DNA from: a virus | Length of the DNA: 26,528 bases | Strand: one strand, 5' to 3' | Virus record (IMG/VR): IMGVR_UViG_3300025294_000213 | Coordinates: 1-26,528 of that record | In this document: positions 6,930-15,814 of the stretch, one piece after another | Layout of the letters: every line of letters begins with the position of its first letter | How positions within the stretch are numbered: position 1 is the stretch's first letter | Notes under the pieces: model-generated | Told to the model about the DNA's origin: nothing | Databases searched by the model: none | What the model saw: only the letters and a program-made list of their open reading frames with translations | Translations under genes and position numbers: made by a program

Positions 6930-7355
6930 TTATTTTGCTACTGCTGTCCAATCGAATGTTTGACCACTCATTTTAGTTGGTAATTCAATTGTCCATGTAC
7001 CATCGCCATTATCTTTCTTAACACCTCTAAAGTGTCCAGAGTCAGTGGATGTGCTAACACCTGTAGTTTCCCAATAAAAACGGCATTCATCATACTGATT
7101 AATAGGACTCTTAGGATTCATTGTACGTGCGTTATATTCTGAAATATATGAGCGTGTATATACAGGAGGGAAACCAGTTGTATACGCTAAATATACAGCC
7201 CAAATAAATAATGGTTCAAACGGAAGAGTTATTGCAATTGTGTATGCTCTACTATTCGAACCATTTACTTCATACCATACCCATGATTTGTCGGTTGTAG
7301 ATGATTTAACACTACCTTTTAATACTTTACCTTGTTTAGCAGATAGAGTAGCATT
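6930..7355 (-). pseudogene. C-terminal part of a frameshifted tail fibre gene
   Basis: The minus-strand frame ending at 6930 is open without a stop up to about 7355, well upstream of the first ATG in it (7121), and reads on as protein: NATLSAKQGKVLKGSV, then SWVWYEVNGSNSRAYTIAIT, LPFEPLFIWAVYLAYTTG and so on. This is the missing second half of the fibre that starts at 7930. Adding one base near 7353-7356 joins the frames into a 333-aa protein. The domain (about 110 aa) resembles the repeated receptor-binding modules at the end of the large fibre protein at 8458-11589. It has no ribosome binding site of its own at 7121, so it is probably not made unless the reading frame is corrected. Confidence 0.8.
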
Positions 7356-7930
7356 GAACGGTCAGAAGTTAGATTGTCGATGATATCTGGAACTTTTACT
7401 TTAGCGATATCTTGCTTAAGAGTATCAATATCAGTTTTGTTCGCTTGAATATTATCTTTATTTGTGTTAACATCTTTCTTAACATTGATAATATCTTCTT
7501 TGATATCTGTAATTTCAACGATATTATCAGCAATTGATTTATCATGACCATTAACTTTAGTTTCTACTGTTCCTAGTTTAGTATCTGTAGCAGTAGTTTT
7601 AGTTTCTAGATTCTTAGTTTTAGTTTCTAGAGTAGTAGCACGTTCTTTTACACTTGTAATTTCTAATTCTACAGCACCGATTGCAGACGTATTATCATCT
7701 GCTTTCTTTTCGATTGCTCTGAGGTCATTCTGAGCGTTCTTTAAATTTGCATCAAGGTTAGAAACATTGGTGTTTGTATCTTCCAACTTCTGCTCTTCTG
7801 ATAGTGCTTTCTTAGCACCACCAGATTCTAAGTCGTTTACTATTTCTACATAACTACCACCAGAACCTCCTGCATCAATGCCCTTTTGGAGGGTTTCTGA
7901 TAGAGTTTCATAAGTGATATAACCTTTCAT
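7319..7930 (-). CDS. N-terminal part of the same tail fibre, truncated by a frameshift
   Basis: As it stands it encodes 203 aa. Residues 1-25 carry a Gly-rich start (KGIDAGGSGGSY), then one copy of the fibre module VNDLESGGAKKALSEEQ. A long Thr/Lys/Asp coiled coil follows (about 45-180, ATTLETKTKNLETKTTATDT). A second module begins DIIDNLTSDRS and then breaks off into an unrelated tail, MLLYLLNKVKY. In the intact modules this motif continues with A-L/T-L-S-A-x-Q-G-K-V-L-K, which is exactly what the next frame encodes. The frameshift is therefore at about 7353-7356, one base short. The start overlaps the end of the 57-aa gene region by a short gap and has GAGGT upstream. Either a recent mutation or a sequencing error. 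Confidence 0.8.
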   Translation of the reverse strand: MKGYITYETLSETLQKGIDAGGSGGSYVEIVNDLESGGAKKALSEEQKLEDTNTNVSNLDANLKNAQNDLRAIEKKADDNTSAIGAVELEITSVKERATTLETKTKNLETKTTATDTKLGTVETKVNGHDKSIADNIVEITDIKEDIINVKKDVNTNKDNIQANKTDIDTLKQDIAKVKVPDIIDNLTSDRSMLLYLLNKVKY

Positions 7931-7934
7931 TTAT

Positions 7935-8108
7935 TTAAACCTCGATTCCGTATTTGTCTTTCAATTGTTCAATAATTGCAGGACGATACAACTCGTTAGT
8001 TACGTGTTCAATAGTATAAACTACTCCACGTAATGGATTCTTTTCTCCTTCTGCAATTCGTTTTGCAATGATATCTACTAGTTTAGTATCTAATTTTGGT
8101 TTAGCCAT
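7935..8108 (-). CDS. Small 57-aa tail-region protein
   Basis: The gene runs from ATG at 8108 (AGGAGG 11 nt upstream, inside the end of the preceding gene) to TAA at 7935. It encodes MAKPKLDTKLVDIIAKRIAE and onward, ending LKDKYGIEV. It has the size and place of the XkdX/CD1375-type small proteins that follow fibre genes in Bacillus phages, but I do not see a clear family match. It is packed tightly between two genes (1 bp and 4 bp gaps) and has helical, charged character. Function unknown. Confidence 0.8.
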   Translation of the reverse strand: MAKPKLDTKLVDIIAKRIAEGEKNPLRGVVYTIEHVTNELYRPAIIEQLKDKYGIEV

Positions 8109-8109
8109 G

Positions 8110-8436
8110 TTAGATTAAACCTCCTAATTCTTCATTTGCTTTTAGCAATTCTAAATCTTCTTCATACTTAACAATAACTTCTTGTTGTGTTGGCGCTTCA
8201 TCTTCATCAATAATCCAAGGATATTTCTCAAGAATTGGTTCCTTTGTTACAGGGTCAATTTTGATAATTTGATACTTATTAAAATCAACTTTGCCATAAG
8301 GATAATCGATATATTCTAAACCTTCAATAACTGGATGAGGCATAGGAACTGGAGAATGGTCGATTTCACCACTCTCATAGTATATACGTCCTGTTTTAGT
8401 ATCAAAGATAATTCGTTGTCCACGTTCATTTGCCAT
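8110..8436 (-). CDS. Tail accessory protein of unknown function, 108 aa
   Basis: The protein starts MANERGQRIIFDTKTGRIYY, followed by a Pro-rich segment (HSPVPMPHPVIEGLEYIDYP) and an acidic helical C-terminus. Its place after the large fibre gene, its size, and the opening that reads like a short beta-meander with GRIYY recall XkdW-like proteins of Bacillus prophages, which lie between fibre and holin genes. The match is not firm. AAAGGAG lies before the ATG. It may be a fibre chaperone or a minor baseplate component. Confidence 0.7.
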   Translation of the reverse strand: MANERGQRIIFDTKTGRIYYESGEIDHSPVPMPHPVIEGLEYIDYPYGKVDFNKYQIIKIDPVTKEPILEKYPWIIDEDEAPTQQEVIVKYEEDLELLKANEELGGLI

Positions 8437-8457
8437 AATTAGTTGGCTCCTTTATTA

Positions 8458-11400
8458 TTATTTTGGGTTGTCTCCATGTATTGCGATTGAATAACGTTCT
8501 ACTTCTTGGAACATTGCGTCATTGATAGTAGGAATACTAACTTCCCAGTTTCCGTTTGGAAGTAGTTTAGGTTCAATTTTCCATGAGTCCATATATCCAC
8601 TCACATGTTCACCTGTGTCTTTTCTTATATATCTATGACTTGACATATAAGTTCCTACATTGCTTCCAGTATCCTTTTCGAATACTACTGCGTTGCATTG
8701 ATATTCTATATAGCGAGTTTGACTACTTGTACCATCACCTTTACCCATTACAGTTACAGAAGATGGGAAGAATGGTGTAACAATTTTCTTAACGTTTGTA
8801 GACATTATTTTCTTATGATAGTTGTGATATAATTCTTCTCTTGCGCCATCCCATTTGATATCATAAGTTCTATATTCGCCTACGTATTGTTTGCAGGCAG
8901 GGACAACAGTAGCATTAGCGCCAAAGATTTCAATATTAATACTATCTCCTCTGCTAGTTTCCCACGGTAATGGAACTACGACTTTCCACTTAGCATATAT
9001 TCTATCCTTTTCTATTAATGCACGTACATGTTCAACCTTATTAACACCTTTTGTTGCGTTAAGGAAGAAACTTGATAATGCGCCGTCTGCACCAGTTTTA
9101 GAACTATTGATAGTACCAGAGTATTCATACGTTGCTCCATTGCCTAGTGTACCATCTGCTGTAATGATATATGGTTCAAAATCTAACTCTACCGCTATTG
9201 CTCGATACCCTTCTGACTTAGAGTAAAATGACGCATCACCAGTACGAGTATATTGTACATTGCTTACTTGTGAATTATATTTAATAGTTTGTTTGAAATG
9301 CTCATTATTACCAATAGTAATCTCTTTACCTTTACCATAAACAGCAATAGATACATCGTTATCTGTTTTGATTTTATCTGAAACTGGAATGGTAATATCC
9401 CAAGTATCATTAGGCAATTGGTTTAAAATGATAGTAACTAATTCTGTTCTATTAATACCTGCGGCTTTGTTTTTATAGAAATCAGTATAAACACCATATA
9501 AGAAGTAATCTTCTCTAGTGCCTTTGTGACCTGCAAATGAATATACTAAATCTATATCGGCAGTAGTTACACTAATGTTAGTACCAAGGTCAACCATAGT
9601 AGGTTTAAATGGAGAGTTAACAGTAACAACATTGTAATTCTTTGATTTGTTATAGAAGTATTCATCACCAGATTCAGTGTAACTTAAAAGTGCTTTGTCT
9701 CCTGTCCATTTAACTTTCTTAGTGAAATATTGGTCAGATTTTTCCTCGCCGCCTCCAGATGTAATTTTGGCAATATTAGCCGCCATCTCATCAAACGTAG
9801 CATCCGAAGCAGTTTGAACTCCTTTACCAGTAATGGCAGATGCTACTTTTGCTTTACCATCACTTACAGATTGAAAAAGTTCCTGTGTTGAAGGTGACCA
9901 TGTTCCACTAATAACTGTGCCATTAGCAGTATCCAACATTAACAATCTAGTTTTAATATCTCCAGATGAACCATTCATTTTATATGCAGTTTGAATATAT
10001 CTACCTGACGTTCCTGCTTGTTCAGTTGTTACAGCCCATTGAATACCAGTTTCACCTTTATTCTGAACATTATCATGTTTAACAACAAAGCGCTGTGCTT
10101 TACCACCTGTGTTAAATGACATCATAGCGTGGTTGCGTGGGTCTTCTTGGTCTGAATCTGCCGCTAACCAATACTTACCATCCATTTTCTTATTCCATTT
10201 ATCAACATCGCCTTCTGTAACTACTACTCCACCGCCACCTGTACCTTTATCAATAAGAATCTTTAGTTGTTTACCTTGTTCTGCTGTTAATGCTTTATTG
10301 GCTCCACCAGTTGTCAAATCGTTGACTAATTCAGTTTTATTTGCCCCTTCTTCAATACCTGCAAGTTTAGTTTTATCTGTTGACGTAACATGAATATTTT
10401 TATCATTAACATGTGTATTCATGTCTGTTGCATTCTCAGCAATTTTAGTAGTGTTTTCAGATACTAATGCATTTGTACCAATAAGTTTGTTATTAACTGT
10501 ATCAACTTCACCTTTTAATACTTTACCTTGTTCTGCACTTAATGCTTTATCAGAACCACCAGTTACTAAATCGTCAACGATATCTAGAATAGAACCACTT
10601 CCACCTGCATTAATCTTATCTTGTACCTCTTTAGATAGTTTAACCCATGTAATAGAACCATCTAGAATATCAGAAGTATTGATTAGTCCTTGGTCAATGT
10701 TCGGAACATTCTTATAGATAACTACATCAACATTGTTATCTGCAATTACTTGTTCTGGTGAATCAAAGTTTAATTTGAATCCAGTTGCTAAATCTCCAGT
10801 GATTGTATAGTTCTCTGGTTTTAGATATACTGTGTTGAAGAATGCAATTAAACTATCTTGAGCATCATCATATAAAGATGGAAGTTCCCATGATTTCTGA
10901 TTAGCAATAGTAGTTTCTAAGTGTGCAGGGATAGTAGTAAGTTTATAAGACATCCCTTTATCTGCTAACATAATCCAATTAGCGTTTTCTTGTGGTTCAT
11001 TACCTTTATTGTTATCTACTTTTGATTGCCAAGTACGACCACCAAATGTTACTACGTTGTTACGTGAATAAGTTGCAATTGGGTTATATTTAATTGCTCC
11101 ATCCCAACCTTTGATTTTCTCATAAGCATCAGAAGTTTTAACAAGTAACTCTTCTGTAAGAGTTTTAAGTGCTTGTAATTCCATTGCTAATTGATTACCA
11201 GTAGTAATTAATGCAGTCATTTCATTAATTTTTTGTTGAGAAGTTGTATTTAGTGCTTTACTTTCTGTGATTACTTTCTCAAGTTCTTGAATCTTATCAG
11301 TAATATCTTTAGTTGCATTAATCGCATCTTGAGTTGCTTTGATAGCATTCTGTGTTGCTTCCGCTGTAAGTTTAGTTGCATTAACAGCATCTTGCGCTGC

Positions 11401-11589
11401 TCTATTAGCATCTGCAGTTGCCTTCTTGATATTTTCCAATAACTCTGTTACATCTTCACCATTTGCTAGAGTTGTGATTTGGTGCTGTAATGCTGTAAGT
11501 CCTGATATAATTCTATCCCAGTTTTGGTTAATCTTCTGACGTTCTTCACGAGTGATAGGATTACCAGTTTGATTTAATATAATAGTCAT
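8458..11589 (-). CDS. Large tail fibre / baseplate receptor-binding protein (1043 aa)
   Basis: Residues 1-50 look like a tail-attachment segment (NQNWDRIISGLTALQHQ). Residues 50-160 are an Ala/Thr-rich coiled coil with short repeats (DAVNATKLTAEATQNAIKAT). Residues 170-210 (YSRNNVVTFGGRTWQSK, NANWIML) resemble a small carbohydrate-binding module of the chitin-binding type. Two modules DDLVTGGSDKALSAEQGKVLK and NDLTTGGANKALTAEQGKQLK follow near 340-440. The last 410 residues contain three tandem repeats of about 135 aa, each with a segment like PFKPTMVDLG or DFEPYIITADG and ending in SIxIxG. These are probably the receptor-binding units for the host cell wall. It lies directly after Dit where Tal is usually found. 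The ATG follows AAAGGAG. Confidence 0.85.
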   Translation of the reverse strand: MTIILNQTGNPITREERQKINQNWDRIISGLTALQHQITTLANGEDVTELLENIKKATADANRAAQDAVNATKLTAEATQNAIKATQDAINATKDITDKIQELEKVITESKALNTTSQQKINEMTALITTGNQLAMELQALKTLTEELLVKTSDAYEKIKGWDGAIKYNPIATYSRNNVVTFGGRTWQSKVDNNKGNEPQENANWIMLADKGMSYKLTTIPAHLETTIANQKSWELPSLYDDAQDSLIAFFNTVYLKPENYTITGDLATGFKLNFDSPEQVIADNNVDVVIYKNVPNIDQGLINTSDILDGSITWVKLSKEVQDKINAGGSGSILDIVDDLVTGGSDKALSAEQGKVLKGEVDTVNNKLIGTNALVSENTTKIAENATDMNTHVNDKNIHVTSTDKTKLAGIEEGANKTELVNDLTTGGANKALTAEQGKQLKILIDKGTGGGGVVVTEGDVDKWNKKMDGKYWLAADSDQEDPRNHAMMSFNTGGKAQRFVVKHDNVQNKGETGIQWAVTTEQAGTSGRYIQTAYKMNGSSGDIKTRLLMLDTANGTVISGTWSPSTQELFQSVSDGKAKVASAITGKGVQTASDATFDEMAANIAKITSGGGEEKSDQYFTKKVKWTGDKALLSYTESGDEYFYNKSKNYNVVTVNSPFKPTMVDLGTNISVTTADIDLVYSFAGHKGTREDYFLYGVYTDFYKNKAAGINRTELVTIILNQLPNDTWDITIPVSDKIKTDNDVSIAVYGKGKEITIGNNEHFKQTIKYNSQVSNVQYTRTGDASFYSKSEGYRAIAVELDFEPYIITADGTLGNGATYEYSGTINSSKTGADGALSSFFLNATKGVNKVEHVRALIEKDRIYAKWKVVVPLPWETSRGDSINIEIFGANATVVPACKQYVGEYRTYDIKWDGAREELYHNYHKKIMSTNVKKIVTPFFPSSVTVMGKGDGTSSQTRYIEYQCNAVVFEKDTGSNVGTYMSSHRYIRKDTGEHVSGYMDSWKIEPKLLPNGNWEVSIPTINDAMFQEVERYSIAIHGDNPK

Positions 11590-11604
11590 TATTGTTCTCC
11601 TTTC

Positions 11605-12414
11605 TTATAGGTAGAGAAATCTAAAGTCAAAACTAACGGACTCAACAGTTCCACCAGTAATGCTAAATGAGTTCTTACCTTGAGCCAATCTAATTAATTT
11701 TTTATTTGTGTTTCTAAATACACTTGTTCCGTTTTTGAATGATTGAACACCTTGTAGGATTAAACTATCTCCAGAAGTTAAACCACCTCTATAAAGATAT
11801 AATTCACCTGTAGTGTTATTAAATATTGATACAGTGTCAGTAAACTTACCTTTGACACTAATACGTAGTTCACTTTGTCTAGGGTCAATATCTACATTAC
11901 CTAGATTATATACGTCAAAATTATTTGTATTGAATGTATATTTTAAATCGTCTTCCCATGTAATTTGACCATTCCATGCCCAAACATCAATATCCCATTC
12001 TTTCTTAGAATTAGTTGTTACTATTGATTCGCCAAACACATTTACACATGCAAATTCAACTGAGAATGAGTTCATGTATTGGTTTGGTTCCATTTCGAAT
12101 GCTTGGTTTAATCTAACAAGATAACGTTTGTATGGTTCATTCTTGAATGTAATATAGAATGATTCTTTACGAGTGAATAGAGCATTAATCTCATCACGTA
12201 ATAAATAGTAATCATATATATCAGTAGATTCATATAAGAACTCTACAGTAATCGTTCTTGATTCAAATTTAGTTTCTAGGAATAGTAAACCATCCATACC
12301 GTCCACTTGCTCAGTGTGATGAACAAGTGAAACAGAAGGGATGTGATGGAATAAACGCTTTAAACTATGATTTGCTATATCTATTTTTTTACCGTTTAAT
12401 AATTCTATAATCAT
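11605..12414 (-). CDS. Distal tail protein (Dit)
   Basis: A 269-aa protein of the siphovirus tail component family. The N-terminal half has the typical pattern (SLVHHTEQVDGMDGLLFLET, ITVEFLYESTD, YYLLRDEINALF, RKESFYITFKNEPYKRYLVR) that forms the hexameric ring joining tail tube to tip. The C-terminal part (from about 140) is a beta-sandwich with galectin/CBM-like character (GELYLYRGGL, NSFSITGG). It overlaps the tape measure stop by 4 nt (ATGA), the usual coupling. Confident by sequence pattern and by position. Confidence 0.9.
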   Translation of the reverse strand: MIIELLNGKKIDIANHSLKRLFHHIPSVSLVHHTEQVDGMDGLLFLETKFESRTITVEFLYESTDIYDYYLLRDEINALFTRKESFYITFKNEPYKRYLVRLNQAFEMEPNQYMNSFSVEFACVNVFGESIVTTNSKKEWDIDVWAWNGQITWEDDLKYTFNTNNFDVYNLGNVDIDPRQSELRISVKGKFTDTVSIFNNTTGELYLYRGGLTSGDSLILQGVQSFKNGTSVFRNTNKKLIRLAQGKNSFSITGGTVESVSFDFRFLYL

Positions 12415-15400
12415 AGGTTTACTCCTTTGCTTAATGATTTAAAACTCGTTGCGTTGTATTGCATTCCGTTTAAAGTATCGAATGTTACTTCTGCAATTTG
12501 TTGACCATCTAAATAGATAGGTGCGGCTTGCATGTAAATTACTTGTGATTGTCCTGTAGACATTTGGTCTGCTATACCTTTACCGATACCTGCAAGGTTC
12601 TTAGCAGTTAATGGAAGGATTGCTTCGTGTCCTGCTTCTCCACCTACCATTAGATTAGAACCGTTCATACCGAATGCTGTAGGATTAGTCATGATACCAC
12701 CTTTTGCATACCAATCGATACCTAGCTTTGGAACAGAAGGAGGGTTTAAACTAAACTTACCAGTCATAGAGAAGTGAGGCATTGGAGGCATTTTAGGTTT
12801 AGGGAATTCAAATTTAAGACCTTTGAAGAATCCTACAATTTTCTGAATAGATTTATCGAACACACCTACAATATCGCCCCATAATTTCTTAGCACCTGTC
12901 CACATAGTGTCTAAAGCCTTATTAAAACCTCTGCCCATTGAATCCCATATCTTACCTACTTCACCTGTGAACGTTTGCCATTTAGTTTTAACTTGACCTG
13001 TTTCCCAGTTAACTTGATTGACGTGTTCACCTGCTTGTAATTTAGCCTCTGCTACAACGTTCTTATGCATTGCTTGAGCATTCTTAACAGTATCATTCTT
13101 AGAGCGTTCAGCTTCTTTGATTAAAGCATCAGCCTCTTCTTTAGAGATAGTTTTATCTTCGTCACGCATTTTAGTAATAGCGGCAACACGTTTCTTATAA
13201 GTTTCTTCTGCATCTTTAATAGTTGTATCACGTTGTTTCTTAGAATTAGCTACTACATCAGCCGCTTGTTGTGCTGATAGTTCACTTGCATTACGTTTAA
13301 GAGTTTCATAGATAACCTTTTGGTCACGTTCTGATTCAGATAAATACTTGATAGCATTATCTTTAAGCTTAGCGTTGATAGCATCTATTTCTGCAAATTC
13401 TTCTTTAGTTACAGCCCGTTTCTCAGCAGATGCAGTTTTCATAATCTCATTGATACGATTCTGACCTTCTAACGTTGCTTGTTCTTTCTCTGTGTTGCGT
13501 ATTTGCATTTCTTTAAGAATGTCAGCTTCACGTTCTGCTGTTAATGCATTAGATTCATCAAAGTAAGAAGTTGTTTCTTGTAACTGAGATGCATGACGTT
13601 CTTTCATAGCCGTTAAGACTTGTGTAGTCATTTCATTATTCTTGGCAATCATATCGTCAGCCATTTCTTGAGTTAAAGTAGAACCAGACCACTTTAATTG
13701 AGTCAAGGCATCTGTAGCGCCTTTCTCTAAATCCATGAATCCGCCTACTGCTTTAGCTGTACCTTCTGATACATTCTCTGTCCAGTCTTCTGTCTCAATA
13801 GATGATTGCTTCATATGATTGTTAAGAGCAAATAGACCTACACCTATAGCGGCTATTGCGGCTATTGTTAATCCGATGGGTCCCGTCAGTACAGTAAAGG
13901 CGGCACTTAATCCTGCTACCGCTGCACCAGTTCCACCTAACAAACCTACCAATCCACTTATTGCAGGCATGAATGCGGCAAATAGACCTGCTAGAATACC
14001 TACTACAGTAACAATAGCGGTAATAGTAGCGGCTAGAGCTGTATTCTCTTTCACCCAGTTAGCAATTTTTGCGATTAGTTCTGCTACGTCTGCTAATACT
14101 GGTGCTAATGCTTCCTTGATTTGACCAATCGCTGTAGCCATTCTTTGTGCAGGGTCTGCATCCATCCTCTTAGTATCTTCTGTGATTTTACCTTGCATTT
14201 CTGCTGTGGTTTTCATATGCTCATTCATGTTAAGAATAGTAGCGGCTATGTTATCCCCTTGGTCTTCCCACATAGTTCCAAAAAGCTTAACTCCGACTTC
14301 ATTACGCTTGGTTTCATCTTTGATACCCATTAACGCTTTAGTCATATCTTGGAATGCTTGATTACCTTCTTTACCCCCTTTAGATACAGCTACGCCCCAC
14401 TTCTGTAAAGCTTCTGCTGAAATAGTAGTTCCTTTCAACGCTTCTTTCATTGAATCGTCTACACCTTGGCCAAATTCAGCGGCTTTGATACGTCCTTCTT
14501 TCAGACCATCGAGCAAGTTATCTATGTTCCAAGTACCAGTATCGACGCCTGCCGCCATGATTGCTTGGATTTCTTCCGCATTAAAGCCTGCTCTATGAAG
14601 TTGTCCACCATATTCAGCAATGATATCTAATTGTTCAGAGGGGAATCCGATTGATAGTAATTGGTTAGTTAATGCTAGAGCTTCTTTTTGCGAAACTCCC
14701 ATCTCTTTACCAATCTCATGAGATTCTTGAATTAACTCTTTAAAATCAATCTCTTTATAAGCATAAGAGATAGTCGATGCACCTTTAATAATTTCTTGGT
14801 TAGTTGCTAACGATGCATTCTTATTAAGAGTCATCTGTCTACGAACACCTTCGTAAGCGGCTTCTTCATCGCCTATAGCAGCTGTAGTCTCCATAATGGA
14901 TTGTCGTACAGCTTTAGTATCTGCTTCATTGAGATTCATAGAGATATCAATTTGAGTATTTAAACTAGATACATCTAATGCTTGTTCTAAAACTGCGGCA
15001 ATACCACCACCTTCCATTAAACCTGCAGCTACTCCCTGTAATTTTTCACCGAATCCATTTACAGAATTTCCTGCTTCATCTGCTTCCTTTGCTATTCTCC
15101 CTAAATCCTGTTGAATTTCCTTTAGAGAAGCACCTGCATCAACATTACGCAATGAATTACGCATACGGTCAATATCTGCACTTGAGCCTAACGCCTTCTT
15201 ACCCATTATCTCTAATGCTTTACCCATTTGATCAGACGTTGCAGAACCTTCACGAATAGCACTAGTTAAACGAGTACCAAGAACATCAGCAAAGTTATCA
15301 AGTTCTGTACCTGTTGCGGCAAAGAATGTTTTCAATTGATTAGTGTTGTCTTCTAATTTAGATTGTTCTGCTTCAGCGCTTGATAATTTACCTTCGTATG

Positions 15401-15737
15401 ATTTAAGAGAAGCTTCTGTAGTTGCTAATTCACGTTGAAACGCTCTATATTGCTCTGTGCCTATATCACCATTCCGGAACTGCTCTTCTACTTGACCTTG
15501 TGCTTTCTTTAAAGTATCTAAACGTTGTTCTGTAGCTCTAATTGTTTCTTGTAATACTTCATATTTCTGTCCAACTAATTGAACGTTAGATGGGTCTAGC
15601 TTTAACGCTTTATCGACCTGTTTTAATTCATTCTGTAATGATTTGGATTGTTTATCTACGTCTTTTAAAGCATTGTTTAATGAAGTAGTATCAGCACCAA
15701 GTCTAATATTGATTCCTTGTATTGATTTTCCCGCCAA
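12411..15737 (-). CDS. Tape measure protein (1108 aa, TTG start)
   Basis: The N-terminal 140 residues are a coiled coil of the usual tape measure type (INIRLGADTTSLNNALKDVD, then DKALKLDPSNVQLVGQKYEVL). Residues near 565-640 form a hydrophobic Ala/Gly/Ile-rich section with several possible membrane segments (ATITAIVTVVGILAGLFAAF), thought to help DNA cross the membrane. A long helical Lys/Glu-rich part follows. The C-terminus ends with the conserved ending YAKGGIMTNPTAFG, VGGEAGHEAILPL. At 0.15 nm per residue it predicts a tail of roughly 165 nm. The start codon is TTG at 15737, with AAAGGAG 9 nt upstream; no ATG fits. No peptidase domain seen. Confidence 0.93.
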   Translation of the reverse strand: MAGKSIQGINIRLGADTTSLNNALKDVDKQSKSLQNELKQVDKALKLDPSNVQLVGQKYEVLQETIRATEQRLDTLKKAQGQVEEQFRNGDIGTEQYRAFQRELATTEASLKSYEGKLSSAEAEQSKLEDNTNQLKTFFAATGTELDNFADVLGTRLTSAIREGSATSDQMGKALEIMGKKALGSSADIDRMRNSLRNVDAGASLKEIQQDLGRIAKEADEAGNSVNGFGEKLQGVAAGLMEGGGIAAVLEQALDVSSLNTQIDISMNLNEADTKAVRQSIMETTAAIGDEEAAYEGVRRQMTLNKNASLATNQEIIKGASTISYAYKEIDFKELIQESHEIGKEMGVSQKEALALTNQLLSIGFPSEQLDIIAEYGGQLHRAGFNAEEIQAIMAAGVDTGTWNIDNLLDGLKEGRIKAAEFGQGVDDSMKEALKGTTISAEALQKWGVAVSKGGKEGNQAFQDMTKALMGIKDETKRNEVGVKLFGTMWEDQGDNIAATILNMNEHMKTTAEMQGKITEDTKRMDADPAQRMATAIGQIKEALAPVLADVAELIAKIANWVKENTALAATITAIVTVVGILAGLFAAFMPAISGLVGLLGGTGAAVAGLSAAFTVLTGPIGLTIAAIAAIGVGLFALNNHMKQSSIETEDWTENVSEGTAKAVGGFMDLEKGATDALTQLKWSGSTLTQEMADDMIAKNNEMTTQVLTAMKERHASQLQETTSYFDESNALTAEREADILKEMQIRNTEKEQATLEGQNRINEIMKTASAEKRAVTKEEFAEIDAINAKLKDNAIKYLSESERDQKVIYETLKRNASELSAQQAADVVANSKKQRDTTIKDAEETYKKRVAAITKMRDEDKTISKEEADALIKEAERSKNDTVKNAQAMHKNVVAEAKLQAGEHVNQVNWETGQVKTKWQTFTGEVGKIWDSMGRGFNKALDTMWTGAKKLWGDIVGVFDKSIQKIVGFFKGLKFEFPKPKMPPMPHFSMTGKFSLNPPSVPKLGIDWYAKGGIMTNPTAFGMNGSNLMVGGEAGHEAILPLTAKNLAGIGKGIADQMSTGQSQVIYMQAAPIYLDGQQIAEVTFDTLNGMQYNATSFKSLSKGVNL

Positions 15738-15760
15738 TATAATTAGCTCCTTTCTTGATA

Positions 15761-15807
15761 AAATAAAAAAAGGAGAGAGAACTACCTTTTCGGCAACTCC
15801 CCCTCCT
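15761..15807 (-). terminator. Strong hairpin between the tail chaperone and tape measure genes
   Basis: On the minus strand two 16-base arms (15792-15807 and 15771-15786) pair fully with five G-U pairs, a 5-nt GAAAA loop and a run of six T. It has the full form of an intrinsic terminator although it lies inside the late operon, 8 bp after the gpGT stop and 24 bp before the tape measure start. Confidence 0.75.
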
Positions 15808-15814
15808 AGTAGTT

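Noticed and set aside
7319-7930. Programmed frameshift as the explanation for the broken fibre
   Set aside because: The junction sequence TTCAATGC has no slippery run or pausing signal, so a mutation or sequencing error is simpler.
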